64,000 bases of DNA from Algisphaera sp039180025 (GTDB taxonomy: Bacteria > Planctomycetota > Phycisphaerae > Phycisphaerales > Phycisphaeraceae): positions 83,998 through 147,997 of the forward strand of contig JBCDDZ010000001.1 in NCBI GenBank assembly GCA_039180025.1. Reading direction: 5' to 3'. Under the pieces are notes generated by a model that saw only the letters and a list, made by a program, of their open reading frames with translations, did no database searches and had not been told where the DNA came from. Positions 17,633 through 26,471 of this stretch are shown here, piece by piece (position 1 is the stretch's first letter; the number at the start of each line of letters is the position of its first letter). Position numbers and translations under genes: made by a program.

Positions 17633-17705
17633 TGGCCAGACCCGGACTTGAACCGGGGACACCGGCATTTTCAATGCCGTGCTCTACCAACTGAGCTACC
17701 TGGCC
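17633..17705 (-). tRNA. tRNA-Phe (anticodon GAA)
   Basis: The minus strand folds as a 73-base tRNA: acceptor GGCCAGG pairs with TCTGGCC with one G-U pair, the D-loop contains AGCTCAGTTGGTAGAGC, the anticodon loop is TTGAAAA between CGGCA and TGCCG, and the T-arm has GGTTCAAGTCC. The anticodon GAA reads Phe codons. CCA is not encoded. Confidence 0.97.
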
Positions 17706-18028
17706 GACGCCCGGTCCAGAAATCTGGGGGGCACGGGGTCTGGTGGGCCAACCCGGATCGGAGCGAAGCAAAACGCTTCCCATCGCGTGCTGGACCGGAC
17801 CCGGGCAGAAGGAAAAGGTTACACGACTCCGCCAAAAACGCAAACGCTGAGCCGTTGTTTTTTGAGGTCGGCTGCCGCAAACGCCTTACGCCGAAGGGGC
17901 GCGGAGAAGCGGTGCGTCGCGCCCTGCCCCATGCGGTTGTTACGCCGGAAGCAATAGCTTTACAAAGGCCAGCGAACGCCACCCGAAACCGTGCTGGACG
18001 CCGTAAAAGCCGCGAAACAGCGGGGGCG
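17706..18028. other. Intergenic region upstream of tRNA-Phe
   Basis: This 323-base stretch lies between tRNA-Phe and the ACT-domain gene, both on the minus strand. Open frames through it are compositional only. It must contain the tRNA promoter, but I see no convincing boxes. Confidence 0.35.
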
Positions 18029-18553
18029 TCAAGGGGCGAGGGGGTCGTTGGGGGTGCCGGGCGTGGTCCCCGGGGCGTTGTCGCCCAGGTCGTTTTCCGC
18101 CAAGACGGTGAAATGCCGCTTGCGGAGTTGTTGGCCAGCGAATACCACGTCGTCGGTGTGCAGAGCGACCACCGGCAGGCCGCGCGGCCGCACCAGCAGG
18201 GGGTAGGCGTAATGGATGTTCAGTTCCACAGTCATCAGGACTTGGCAGACCGACGTGAGCGAGTTTTCGTAGGGCAACTCGACCGCGATCACGTCGATCT
18301 CGCTGAAGGCGTGTTCGCTACGGTTGAGCAGGCGGCGGGCCAGGTCGGCGTGGCTGGTCAGCAGGCGGACGACGGCGTGGTCGGCGGAGTCGATCACACT
18401 CAGGCCGGCGAGGGTGATCGCGGAAGCCTGCTCAAAAACTTCCAACAGATCCATCAGTCGGCCGACCCGGTTGTCGAGGAAGACGCTGAATTGGGTGTTC
18501 ACGGGGGGTTGATAGCCGCGGGCGGTAGAGGTGTCTATGGGGGCCTGAGACAT
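18029..18553 (-). CDS. Tandem ACT-domain protein
   Basis: The product has 174 residues. Residues ~20-88 (QFSVFLDNRVGRLMDLLEVF followed by LAGLSVIDSADHAVVRLL) and ~92-160 (IDVIAVELP, LMTVELNIHYAYPLLVRP) each follow the beta-alpha-beta pattern of ACT domains, with the first giving the typical N-R-x-G-x-L turn where small ligands bind. ACT pairs sense amino acids or other metabolites. There is no attached enzyme domain, so it is a stand-alone sensor. The tail from ~160 is Pro/Gly/Asn-rich. Neighbours give no clear pathway. Confidence 0.8.
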   Translation of the reverse strand: MSQAPIDTSTARGYQPPVNTQFSVFLDNRVGRLMDLLEVFEQASAITLAGLSVIDSADHAVVRLLTSHADLARRLLNRSEHAFSEIDVIAVELPYENSLTSVCQVLMTVELNIHYAYPLLVRPRGLPVVALHTDDVVFAGQQLRKRHFTVLAENDLGDNAPGTTPGTPNDPLAP

Positions 18554-18690
18554 GTTGACTGTACTTTAAGGGCGGGCAGTGTAAGCGTAAAGGGTGTTTA
18601 AGAGATCGCTCAGCGACGGACGGTGACCCGGTCGCAAGCCAGACGCCGGAGGCTCCGTGGGGAGCCCGGATGCCGGAGCAACGATAGACG

Positions 18691-19743
18691 TTAAGCCTGC
18701 TGGGCGTACCAGTCGAGGGTTTGGGCGAGACCGGCCCCGAAATCAACGATGGGGGTATAGCCGAGGGTTGCCTGGGTGTGGGCGAGGTCGGCCAGTGAAT
18801 GCTTGACGTCGCCGGCCCGCTCGGGGAGGTGGTGTGGGGTCAGGTGAGGCTTACCAAGCTCTTGGGCCATGGCGGCCGCAAGCTGGTTGACGGTGATGCG
18901 CTGCGCGCAGGCGACGTTGCATACCGAGCCACCGAGACGCTGCGAGGCCCGGGCGGCGAGCAGGTTGGCGTGAACCGCGTTGTGGACAAAGGTGAAGTCG
19001 CGGGATTGCTCGCCGTCGCCGTAGATCCGGGGGTGTTCGTCGTGGAGCAAAGCCTTGGCAAAGGCGGCGATGACCGCGGCGTACGCGGAGTTGGCGTTCT
19101 GGCGGGGGCCAAAGATATTGAAATACCGAAGGCTGACGGTGTCGAGGCCGGTACCGGCGGGAGGGTCCGCCGCGGCCGCTTCCGAAACATCGGCGGGATC
19201 CGGGGGCGAAGCGTAGGAGATTGCGTAGGCCGAGAGCAGCGCTTCACCGGCGACTTTGGTGGCGGCGTAGGGGCTGCGGGGCATGACCGGCATGGTTTCG
19301 ACTTTGGGCAGGGTCGGGCTGTCGCCATAGGCGGAACTGCTCGCGGCGAACATGACGCGGCGGACGCCGGCCTGGCGGGCGGCTTCGAGGATATTGAGGG
19401 TGCCGGTGGTGTTAACGTCGTGGTATTGGCGGGGCATCTCGACGCTGCGGGGGACGCTGCCCATCGCGGCCTGATGGAAGACCAGCGAGCAGCCGTCCAT
19501 GATTGAAGCCAGTAGGCCGCGATCAAGAACCGAGCCGGTGATCGGTGTGCCGTTGAAGAACCCCTCCAGATTATCCCAATGCCCGCCCGAGCCGGTCAGG
19601 TCGTCGAGGGCCACGACCTCCGCCCCTAGTGCCGTCAGGGCTTCGCAGAGGTGTGAGCCGATGAAACCCGCAGCCCCGGTCACCAGGGCTTTGTGGCCCT
19701 CGAATGCGTCTTGGTGGAGGGCACGCCAATCGGTAAGAGACAT
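18691..19743 (-). CDS. NAD-dependent nucleotide-sugar epimerase/dehydratase
   Basis: This is an extended short-chain dehydrogenase of 350 residues. The start chosen is the ATG at 19743 (MSLTDWRALH). Seen are the NAD motif G-A-A-G-F-I-G (~20-26), the SSSAYG strand, the catalytic pair Y-A-A-T-K (Y-x-x-x-K, ~156-160), FNIFGPRQNANSAYAAVI and GDGEQSRDFTFVHN, all typical of UDP-glucose or UDP-GlcNAc 4-epimerases. The enzyme probably makes precursors for surface polysaccharide. An insert rich in Ala, Pro and Asp (~173-193) is longer than usual. The exact sugar cannot be told from sequence. Confidence 0.9.
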   Translation of the reverse strand: MSLTDWRALHQDAFEGHKALVTGAAGFIGSHLCEALTALGAEVVALDDLTGSGGHWDNLEGFFNGTPITGSVLDRGLLASIMDGCSLVFHQAAMGSVPRSVEMPRQYHDVNTTGTLNILEAARQAGVRRVMFAASSSAYGDSPTLPKVETMPVMPRSPYAATKVAGEALLSAYAISYASPPDPADVSEAAAADPPAGTGLDTVSLRYFNIFGPRQNANSAYAAVIAAFAKALLHDEHPRIYGDGEQSRDFTFVHNAVHANLLAARASQRLGGSVCNVACAQRITVNQLAAAMAQELGKPHLTPHHLPERAGDVKHSLADLAHTQATLGYTPIVDFGAGLAQTLDWYAQQA

Positions 19744-19834
19744 AAAACTAGTTCCAAAGAAGGACGGCGGGCGGGCCGTGATGGAGCCGCCCAATCTACA
19801 AGGGCAACCCGGCTAGACAATCTCAGGAGGCCAC

Positions 19835-20221
19835 TCAGTACCGGGCGACCTCTGGATCGATATCGCGGGACCACAGGTCGATCCCCCCCGCCATCGAGTG
19901 GACTTCTTCGAAGCCTTGCTGGCGGAGAAACGCGGCGACCTGCATCGAACGGGCTCCGTGATGGCACACCACCACGACCCGGTCCTCCGCGTATTGGTCG
20001 AGTTCGACGAGGCGTGACTTAATCTCACTCATCGGAAAAACAACCGCCTCGGCGATCGCCGCGAGGCCGAGCTCGGCGGGCTCGCGGACATCGAGGAGCA
20101 CCATCGGCCCACCGGCGTCGAGCGCACGCTTGACCTGCCGGGGGGTAACCTCCCAGTCGGGCTGAAACGGGTAGCCTTCGGGCAGGCCGGCGGAGTCAAG
20201 CGGACGCGGGGCAGGCGGCAT
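19835..20221 (-). CDS. Single-domain rhodanese-like protein
   Basis: The 128-residue protein is one rhodanese domain, which carries sulfur as a persulfide on cysteine. The VLLDVREPAELGLAAI strand region (~41-56) and the active-site loop C-H-H-G-A-R-S (~85-91) with catalytic Cys are seen, followed by FEEVHSMAGGIDLWS. The fold is complete and there is no signal peptide, so it is cytoplasmic. Its ATG shares one base with the stop of the upstream gene (TGATG), so the two are translationally coupled. The sulfur acceptor is unknown. Confidence 0.92.
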   Translation of the reverse strand: MPPAPRPLDSAGLPEGYPFQPDWEVTPRQVKRALDAGGPMVLLDVREPAELGLAAIAEAVVFPMSEIKSRLVELDQYAEDRVVVVCHHGARSMQVAAFLRQQGFEEVHSMAGGIDLWSRDIDPEVARY

Positions 20222-20502
20222 CAGACGTCCGCTTCGGCGGCAGGGGCGGCGGGATCCGACACAAGCTCCACCCGGGTATACGGATCGAGGTTGCAGACCA
20301 CGACCTCTCCGTCGTCCTTTTTGAGGATCAAACGGTCCAGCCAGAGCTTGTCGTCTTTGGCATGGGCGTACCAGGACCCGGTTTTACGTTGTTCGACCGA
20401 TTCGATTACGCCGGTCACCGAATTGGTCCACCCCTTGTGCTGGACCTGCTGGGTCACCGTGACGCGTTGTCCGGGGGCGAGATGCTCGGGGTTGGATTTC
20501 AT
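20221..20502 (-). CDS. Small conserved-looking hypothetical protein
   Basis: The ATG at 20502 gives 93 residues; a longer frame exists but starts in a stretch unlike the rest. The protein is beta-rich with GQRVTVTQQVQHKGWTNSVTG and GVIESVEQRKTGSWYAHAKDDKLW, a pattern like a small barrel (SH3-like or OB-like). The C-terminal ~15 residues are Ala/Pro/Asp-rich. It is the first gene of a pair with the rhodanese, overlapping by one base. I cannot name the family with certainty; a role linked to sulfur transfer is only suggested by the overlap. Confidence 0.7.
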   Translation of the reverse strand: MKSNPEHLAPGQRVTVTQQVQHKGWTNSVTGVIESVEQRKTGSWYAHAKDDKLWLDRLILKKDDGEVVVCNLDPYTRVELVSDPAAPAAEADV

Positions 20503-20609
20503 GATAAAGAAGGCCCCTTGGCGGTGAGGGACACCGGAATCCGGTAGCCGAAAACAACGCACACCATAGCCCCTGAACCGCCGACTGGAAAGCCCCCGTC
20601 TGATCGGGT

Positions 20610-20615
20610 TATAAT
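20610..20615 (+). promoter_or_regulatory. Possible -10 box TATAAT upstream of tRNA-Ser
   Basis: A perfect TATAAT lies 112 bases before tRNA-Ser(CGA) in the right direction. The -35 region is weak, so the assignment is tentative. Confidence 0.35.
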
Positions 20616-20726
20616 GTTAATCTTAGCCGACCGCCTAGGCTCCATCCCCTGTCACGCCGCACTCTCCGCCATCGAAAGATCACCAGGCGACCGTAACCGG
20701 CAGACGGAGCCCGAGGTCGCCCCTCT

Positions 20727-20815
<89 letters not shown>

Positions 20816-20863
20816 TTCCAACGAACGCTCTCCCAGACACTTAGAGACGTTCTGCCCGATAGA

Positions 20864-20900
20864 CGCACAACGCCCCTTATTTACGGGGCGTTGTGCGTTT
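20864..20900 (+). terminator. Intrinsic terminator after tRNA-Ser
   Basis: A perfect 13-base stem CGCACAACGCCCC (20864-20876) pairs with GGGGCGTTGTGCG (20885-20897) around an eight-base loop and is followed by TTT. Its place 50 bases after the tRNA fits a terminator. Confidence 0.8.
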
Positions 20901-21058
20901 CGGGGGTGTCTCTGTTCGCGTGACTCGCCTCCGATGGTGGCCAAATTCTGCCCGAAACAGCCGAACGTCTCTTTCGCCATTTCGAGCGGTGCACTTTCGC
21001 GTCGGCCGTTGTTCGAGCACAACGGGATTTAGCTTGACTTGGCAGGACTGATCCGAGT

Positions 21059-21880
21059 CTAAGAGCTCGGATCAAGGCCTAGGAAATGGGCCTGCTGATC
21101 CCAATTCAGATGCTTGGCCGCGGCGAGTAGTCTCATCATGGTCGCTGTTGATGGGAGGCGGCCGGTCAATGCACGCCTGAGAATATCGGGCGAGAGGTTG
21201 ATCAATGGCAGGTACTTGCGGATCTGGCTGTCAGAGAACCCGACCCGGTCCGCTAGCTGTTTGAGCGTCAAGTTGTCCTGCATCAGCAGCTCTCGCCACC
21301 GGTATGCATTACCGATCGCGATGACAATGTGGTTTTTCGGCTCAGGTTCAGCAGGCATGATCAGATCCTGCCCATTGGGTGAGAGCAGTTGTCGCTTCCC
21401 ATCTAGCCGCTTGATCTGAATCCCCAACGTCAGAACAACTCTGCTACGCCGATTTTCTACCGTAGGCTTGTAGAGGCACGCCAATGAGGCGCCCATGTCG
21501 GTCTTCAGGTCCGGCCATTCAACGTCCCTACACGCCTCGATTCGCTCGCTGTTCAGGTCGATCGTCATCTGGCCCGGCGCGAGTACGACCCGATCGATGA
21601 TCTCGCGGATCCAGAAGTCGCGGGCTTCGCGGTCCCGCTGCCGAAGATGTTTAAGGTCCTGCCCGTCGAGATAGTCGAGCAACAACGCTCGGACCAAAGC
21701 ATCAATATGCGTCGCATTGATCGTTTTGATAGGACAGTGCTTGTAACCTTGCCGCATCGCCCTCTGGCTCACGTAGTAACGCACTAGCCGCTTTTCACCC
21801 TTGACCTTGCTTGGCCGGTGGACAGCACCGGGGCTCATAGTCGAATCCTCGTGCGTGCGCAGCTTACCCTTGAGCAGGTG
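21059..21880 (-). pseudogene. 3' fragment of a large serine recombinase
   Basis: The frame from 21880 reads HLLKGKLRTHEDSTMSPGAVHRP and continues with RYYVSQRAMRQGYKHCPIKT and a helical region, the recombinase and zinc-ribbon-like C-terminal part of large serine recombinases. It ends at a stop at 21059-21061, 259 residues after the ATG at 21838. The catalytic N-terminal domain is absent. The first ~23 residues are homologous to, but diverged from, residues near the end of the recombinase at 22841-23893 (HLLKGKLRTHEGFAMSPSSV), so it derives from a second recombinase gene. A HTH-like motif is visible near LTLKQLADRVGFSDSQIRKY. Confidence 0.75.
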
Positions 21881-22470
21881 CGGGTGTCCAAGCGCTGATA
21901 GACCTTACGGTCGAACCACCGACGTATCCCCTGTTGATTGTGTATACGCGATGCGTCGGTCGGGCTGACTGGATCGTCCACGATGACGATGTCTGAGCCC
22001 TGGCCAGGCCTCAGGCGAGACACACCGTTGTGGGTCGAGGCGACCGCTGCCATACGCGACCCGCCATGGATCAGGTCGATCGACTGGCAATGGGTCGAAG
22101 TCAGATTCACGTGAGGAAACAGCAGACGATAGCTGTTATGTGTCATCAAATCGGTGCTCAAGGCGTGCTGATCACGCGCAGCCTCTCGGTTTGCCGTGTA
22201 ACAGGTGATCCGGGTCGTCGGCTTTTGCGCGAACACCCAGGCCGGGAAGGCCACAGAGGCGTAAAACGACTTCAACGAATACGGCGGCATATTGATAATG
22301 AGCCGTTTGACCTCTCCGGCGTAGCACCGCTCCAGCATGTCGCTGAGGATGGACAGCGCAGGGCTCGGCCGGTAAGCCTGGGGTGGGCGAACCCACCCCA
22401 GCGCTAACCAGGCGAAATACTCCAGCTTTGTGCGCGCAAGCTGTTTGATGACTTCGGTGTCGCGGCTCAT
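21835..22470 (-). pseudogene. Phage terminase large subunit, N-terminal fragment
   Basis: The 211-residue frame shows the packaging ATPase: LIINMPPYSLKSFYASVAFP with an atypical Walker A (N-M-P-P-x-x-x-K-S) near residues 60-67 and VIVDDPVSPTDA as Walker B (~170). Full terminases are about twice as long. After ~190 residues the sequence leaves the family: the last codons (TCSRVSCARTRIRL) are the recombinase fragment read in another frame. The nuclease domain is therefore lost at a junction near 21880. The ATG overlaps the DUF5681 stop by four bases, the order normal in phages. Confidence 0.75.
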
Positions 22471-22847
22471 ACCTGTGACTCGCTCCGTTGGTCATACTTG
22501 TCTAGAAAGTCGTTCAGAATAGCCTGAGCATCCGTTCCAACCTCGAAATCATCCGGGTCAACGGCTTGGTCATTCAGCTGGACCAGGTACTTCAAGGCCC
22601 GGTGGTCGCCCTTTAAAGCCTGCTCCACCAAACGCATGGCCAAAGCCTCGAGCCTCGTCACGAACCGGGCCTCGCCCTGCTCGGTGACGCGGACTTTCTT
22701 CTTCAACTCGGAAGCGACGATCGAAGGTAAATCTTTGGGCTTCTTGGGCCGGCCGTTCGGATTACCCGATTGGCCGGGTTGGAAGCGGTGCTGTTTGGGC
22801 GGACGGCCGTAGCCAACCACGTAATCGGGGGGTTGATTATTCACCAT
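22467..22847 (-). CDS. DUF5681 protein, likely small-terminase-associated
   Basis: This 126-residue protein contains the hallmark FQPGQSGNPNGRPKKPKDLP (~22-41) of DUF5681 proteins, which sit next to phage terminase large subunits and may serve as small-subunit or packaging DNA-binding factors. The rest is helical and charged. A strong AAGGAGGG site precedes the ATG at 22847. It appears complete, while its terminase partner is truncated, so it is probably a relic. Confidence 0.75.
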   Translation of the reverse strand: MVNNQPPDYVVGYGRPPKQHRFQPGQSGNPNGRPKKPKDLPSIVASELKKKVRVTEQGEARFVTRLEALAMRLVEQALKGDHRALKYLVQLNDQAVDPDDFEVGTDAQAILNDFLDKYDQRSESQV

Positions 22848-23893
22848 TGCTCTTCCCTCCTTGAGTAATCACAGACTCGGTTCGGCTCGCCGCGATTTCG
22901 CGATAGGTCAAGCCTGTTGCTTCGTGAATAACGTCCTTGGGCCTTGCGGGAGATCGGCCGGTGCACGGAACTGGGGCTCATGGCGAAGCCTTCGTGGGTG
23001 CGGAGCTTGCCTTTGAGCAGATGGGGCTGGTCCCAGCGGTGCTGCGTTTGACGGCGGATGTGGTCGATCGCGCCTTGCACCTCATCCCACAACTTCAGGG
23101 GGACGATCGGCTCGTGTCGACCTTTCCAGTTCTTGTCCTTGTGGACGATCCGACCGATGTAGAGCGGGTTCGTCAGAACGCGGTGGAGGTACTTCGGGGT
23201 CAGAGGCTTACCACCGTGGGTCTTGCCGCGGGTGCTGATCCACCGCTTGGTGGTGTGGCCTTCCCGGTTGAGTCGATCCGCCAACGCCAACAACGAGCCC
23301 TCCGCCTGCAGGAACCCCCGGAATACATTCTCGATCAGTTCCGCTTCCGCGGGAACAATGCGTAGTTGACGGTCTTCGAGGCGGTAGCCCAGCGGCGGCT
23401 GGCCGCCGACCCACAAGCCCTTCTTCTTTGTCGCGGCGATCTTGTCGCGGATGCGCTCACCGGTCACCTCACGCTCGAACTGCGCGAAGCTCAACAGCAT
23501 GTTGAGAGTCAACCGGCCCATGCTCGTGGTGGTATTGAACTGTTGGGTCACCGAGACGAACGAGACGTTGTGCTGCTCGAAGGCCTTCATCATCGAAGCG
23601 AAGTCGCCCAGCGAACGTGACAGGCGATCGACCTTGTACACCACCACCACGTCCACCAGCCCGTACTCAATGCCTGTGAGCAATCGCTTCAGGCACGGCC
23701 GTTCCATGTTCCCGCCGGTGAAGCCGCCGTCGTCGTAAGCGGTCTCGATCGCCTGCCACCCTTCGTGCTTCTGGCTGCGGATGTAGTCGAGGCCCGCCTC
23801 ACGCTGGGCGTCGAGCGAGTTGAAGGCCTGATCGAGGCCCTCTTCGTGGGACTTACGGGTATAGATTGCGCAGCGGATCGGTTTCGAACTCAT
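22841..23893 (-). pseudogene. Large serine recombinase, 3'-truncated
   Basis: This 350-residue frame starts with the resolvase catalytic domain: IYTRKSHEEG with nucleophile Ser15, then VVVYKVDRLSRSLGDF and QFNTTTSMGRLTLNMLLSFAQ-type sequence. The recombinase domain follows (GYRLEDRQLRIVPAEAELI, ~185-205; LTNPLYIGRIVHKDKNWKG). Homology ends near residue 315 at MSPSSVHRPISRKAQG; the rest is another gene's 3' end read out of frame. Large serine recombinases are ~500-600 residues, so the DNA-binding C terminus is missing and the enzyme is probably inactive. The neighbouring DUF2924 fragment is a known companion of such recombinases. Confidence 0.85.
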
Positions 23894-23903
23894 TGGATCC
23901 CCT

Positions 23904-24188
23904 TCACTCGGTTGAGGCCAAAGAGCGGGGTCCGGACCAATGAGCGCCGGTGATCTCCTGCGCGATCTGCGTCAGGCTGCGGTATTCCCGCCCCCGGAAG
24001 CCGAAGCGTTTACCGGGTTCGAGGACCTCGACTTCGAAGGTCTTGCCCCGCCAGGTTCGAATCAACTTGGCGCCGACCTGAAGCCGGGGCTTCGCGGGCG
24101 TGCCGTATTTCCGGGGGCTTTTCCGGGGGTGTTTCCGGGGGCGTTTCTGGTCGGTTGGTTTGGTCGGTCTATTCCAATTTATGGGCGC
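23904..24188 (-). pseudogene. DUF2924 protein, 5'-truncated
   Basis: On the minus strand a frame free of stops from 24188 to the TGA at 23904-23906 reads GAKLIRTWRGKTFEVEVLEP, then EYRSLTQIAQEITGAHWSGP, the C-terminal signature of DUF2924, which precedes phage-type serine recombinases. No start codon lies in the open part before the domain, and an in-frame TGA stands at 24189-24191, so the N-terminal half is lost. A threefold repeat of CCCCGGAAA-type units encodes RPRKHPRKSPRK, a basic linker. It lies 10 bases before the recombinase start. Confidence 0.7.
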
Positions 24189-24241
24189 TCAATAATTCCA
24201 CTCGAATCACCCTCGATTCCCAACACATACGTCAATTTTAG

Positions 24242-24265
24242 AACTATCTTCCAAGGAAGATAGTT
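24242..24265. repeat. Perfect inverted repeat, 11-base arms
   Basis: AACTATCTTCC (24242-24252) pairs perfectly with GGAAGATAGTT (24255-24265) around AA. It lies in AT-richer DNA between the DUF2924 fragment and the first transposase. It may be a terminator, an element end or a recombination site. Confidence 0.6.
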
Positions 24266-24348
24266 ACTTTAAACAGCATCATCGACTCGACGTACAAGTG
24301 ATTCGGTTTGACCATTGAAATGCTAAGAGTAATAGCTGGCTAGCGAAT

Positions 24349-25446
24349 TTAGGCAGCCGACCGATAGTAGTGCTTGAGTAAGCCACCCAATTCCGAACGA
24401 CAAGCGGTCTTTCCAGCAACCGCTGGCGATTGGGCTGAACCTATTGATGGCGTATTCGCTGAGTCGAGCGTTCGGTTACCGAGGCTTTGGTAAGGCCTAT
24501 GATTATTGTAGAACGTCACAAATGCCTGAACGATGTGATCGGCATGCCGAAGGCTAAAGCAAGCGAAGTAGTCCAGACATTCTCGCTTCACCGTCGCAAT
24601 CCACGATTCAGCAAATGCGTTGGCGTTCGGAGCCCTCACCAGCGACTTCACGACGTCGATACGCGCTGAATGCTGAAAAATAGCATCAAAACCCGCCGTG
24701 AACTTCGTATCCCGGTCGTGGATCAGATGCGTCGCTTCCAAGCCCAGTTCCTCGATCCACATCATCAGATTCCGGCCCTGCTGCAACACCCACTCACCGC
24801 TTGGGTGATATGTCGCCGGAGATACCCAGACCTTGCGCGAGCCGACATGAACGAACGCCAGGAAATAGGCCTGCCGCTTACCCATCGGTGTCCAGATGCT
24901 CTTGCAGAAGAAATCACAGACCACAAGCGTGTTGAGGTGTAGTTTTAGAAACTCATCCCAAGGCTGGAAATCCAGCCGCCCCGAACGATCTGGCTGGGGC
25001 CTCGGATTGACGCCTCCTTCGAGCAAAATCCGCCGCACACTCGTCTTACCCACCGGGTAGCGCAGCTTGATGAGTTCACCCACGATCCGTAGGTAACCCC
25101 AACCCGGGTTTTCCTGGGCCATCCGCACAATCAGTTCTCGAAGCTGCGGCCCTATCTTCCGGGGGCGGCCGACTCGCCCCGGCTTACGACCGCCCTGCTG
25201 CTCTCGAATCCAGCGCTGATAGGTTCGGAACTGGACCACCGTAATCAGGTCTTTGACCTGATGCTGAAGTTCGGCCCCGATAGCTAGCAGTCGGATCCTC
25301 TCTTCTGGAGCCAAGATCAACCGTTGCTGATCGAGACGAGACCGTAGAATCCGATTTTCTTCACGGAGGAACCGAACCTGAGCGTCGCGGCGACGCTGCA
25401 ACCACTCCTAAAAGAGACCAAATAGCACAAATAAGCCGTAATTCAT
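24349..25446 (-). pseudogene. Integrase-core transposase copy 1, with an in-frame amber codon
   Basis: The main frame (24349-25401) encodes 350 residues of a DDE transposase with an rve integrase core: CDFFCKSIWT (first Asp), HDRDTKF (second Asp) and NANAFAESW (Glu). A helix-turn-helix region precedes it (VGRPRKIGPQLRELIVRMA and GWGYLRIVGELIKLRYPVG). Copy 2 at 32345 begins with MNQWIYTLVH and has Leu at position 13; here the equivalent frame from an ATG at 25446 has TAG at 25408-25410 at exactly that position. Either this copy is inactivated or it restarts at a TTG at 25401, only three bases after an AGGAG. Confidence 0.8.
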
Positions 25447-26015
25447 CCCAAACCCTCGAAACGCGTAACTGTAGAACTGGCAAGGCGCCAACAAATCGGA
25501 ACACCCTCGAAGGTACCTCAAACAAGCCCAAATTCTACTCCCCCACCGATACTTCGGATGAAGCAAAATCGAGGGATGCCCCTGCCCACGATTGGCGTGT
25601 CAGGGGCAACCGGCCTGACATCACACAACTTCAAGCGGAGTAAATGCTTATCGAAAATAACCTTCTCTGACACCTGATAAAACAGACATCACTTAGCCGG
25701 TTTGCGGCTGGTGATCGTAATATCTCGCAGGATTTACCATGCCGAGTCAGAGACCGTTGTATGTATTTAAGAGAACACACCGATCATCCACAAACTTGTA
25801 TACAAAAGCCATTTACACTCATCGTTAGCTTCACGCGCTGCATTTTCCGACGCAAACACGAACGCCGGGTGATACGAGCATGCAATCCAATACCTATGAA
25901 GCATGCGTTGGCGTGTTCCCCGGCTGCCGTCGTCGCTTTGCAACCCGTAAAGCTCGCCGCAACCTCGCCGATCGAAGGCACGTCAAGCTTCGAGTTGCTC
26001 GTGAAGATCGAGCAG
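25447..26015. other. Intergenic part of the island, no confident gene
   Basis: This 569-base stretch is AT-richer than the core genome. It includes the upstream end of transposase copy 1: a CAAGGCGCC motif near 25490 is shared with the same position in copy 2. GCCCCTG at ~25580 and CAGGGGC at ~25604 could form a hairpin. Open frames at 25761 and 25784 on opposite strands are not family-like. Confidence 0.4.
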
Positions 26016-26471
26016 TCATTTGTTCGGCCCCATCCGCCCATCAGCTCGCACCGGCTCGGCACCCCCGCCCGAGTTCGTCCCAACCCAAACCCATCCCGCG
26101 CCGACCAGCAACACCACATCCCGACCGATCAGCCAGCCGTAGTCCGCCGGCTCCCCCCCTCCCCCGAAGCATCCGCACGTGATATCCAGCCCCCGCCACC
26201 ACGCCGACGACAACGCCACGATGAACACCACCATCAGCCCCGCCTGAATCATTGCCGCGCCCCGCACTGTCCACGGCAGCAACACCCCCACCCCAATCAC
26301 CACCTCCAGCCACGGCAAATACACCGCCGTCCACCTTCCCACGGCCCCGGGAGCCAACCGATAGCCCGCGATCTCCTCCGCAAACCCCGACGGGTCGCCC
26401 AGCTTTACCACCCCCGCGTACACGAACACTCCGGCCAACCCGAGACGCAGCAACCACACGACGCCGTTCAT
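26016..26471 (-). CDS. MauE/DoxX-like membrane protein
   Basis: The start is the ATG at 26471, overlapping the rhodanese stop by one base (TGATG). The 151-residue protein has four membrane helices (about 4-20, 45-66, 72-95 and 118-134). The N terminus RLGLAGVFVYAGVVKLGDPSGF and the later C-G-C-F-G motif (~102-106) are typical of MauE-type proteins, which carry or help form disulfides across the membrane. It is the last gene of a DUF1573-rhodanese-MauE set, all on the minus strand. The tail is Gly-rich. A redox role with the two partners is inferred. Confidence 0.85.
   Translation of the reverse strand: MNGVVWLLRLGLAGVFVYAGVVKLGDPSGFAEEIAGYRLAPGAVGRWTAVYLPWLEVVIGVGVLLPWTVRGAAMIQAGLMVVFIVALSSAWWRGLDITCGCFGGGGEPADYGWLIGRDVVLLVGAGWVWVGTNSGGGAEPVRADGRMGPNK

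Noticed and set aside
24100..24145. Threefold CCCCGGAAA repeat as a possible CRISPR array
   Set aside because: Units are adjacent with no spacers and encode a basic linker inside DUF2924.
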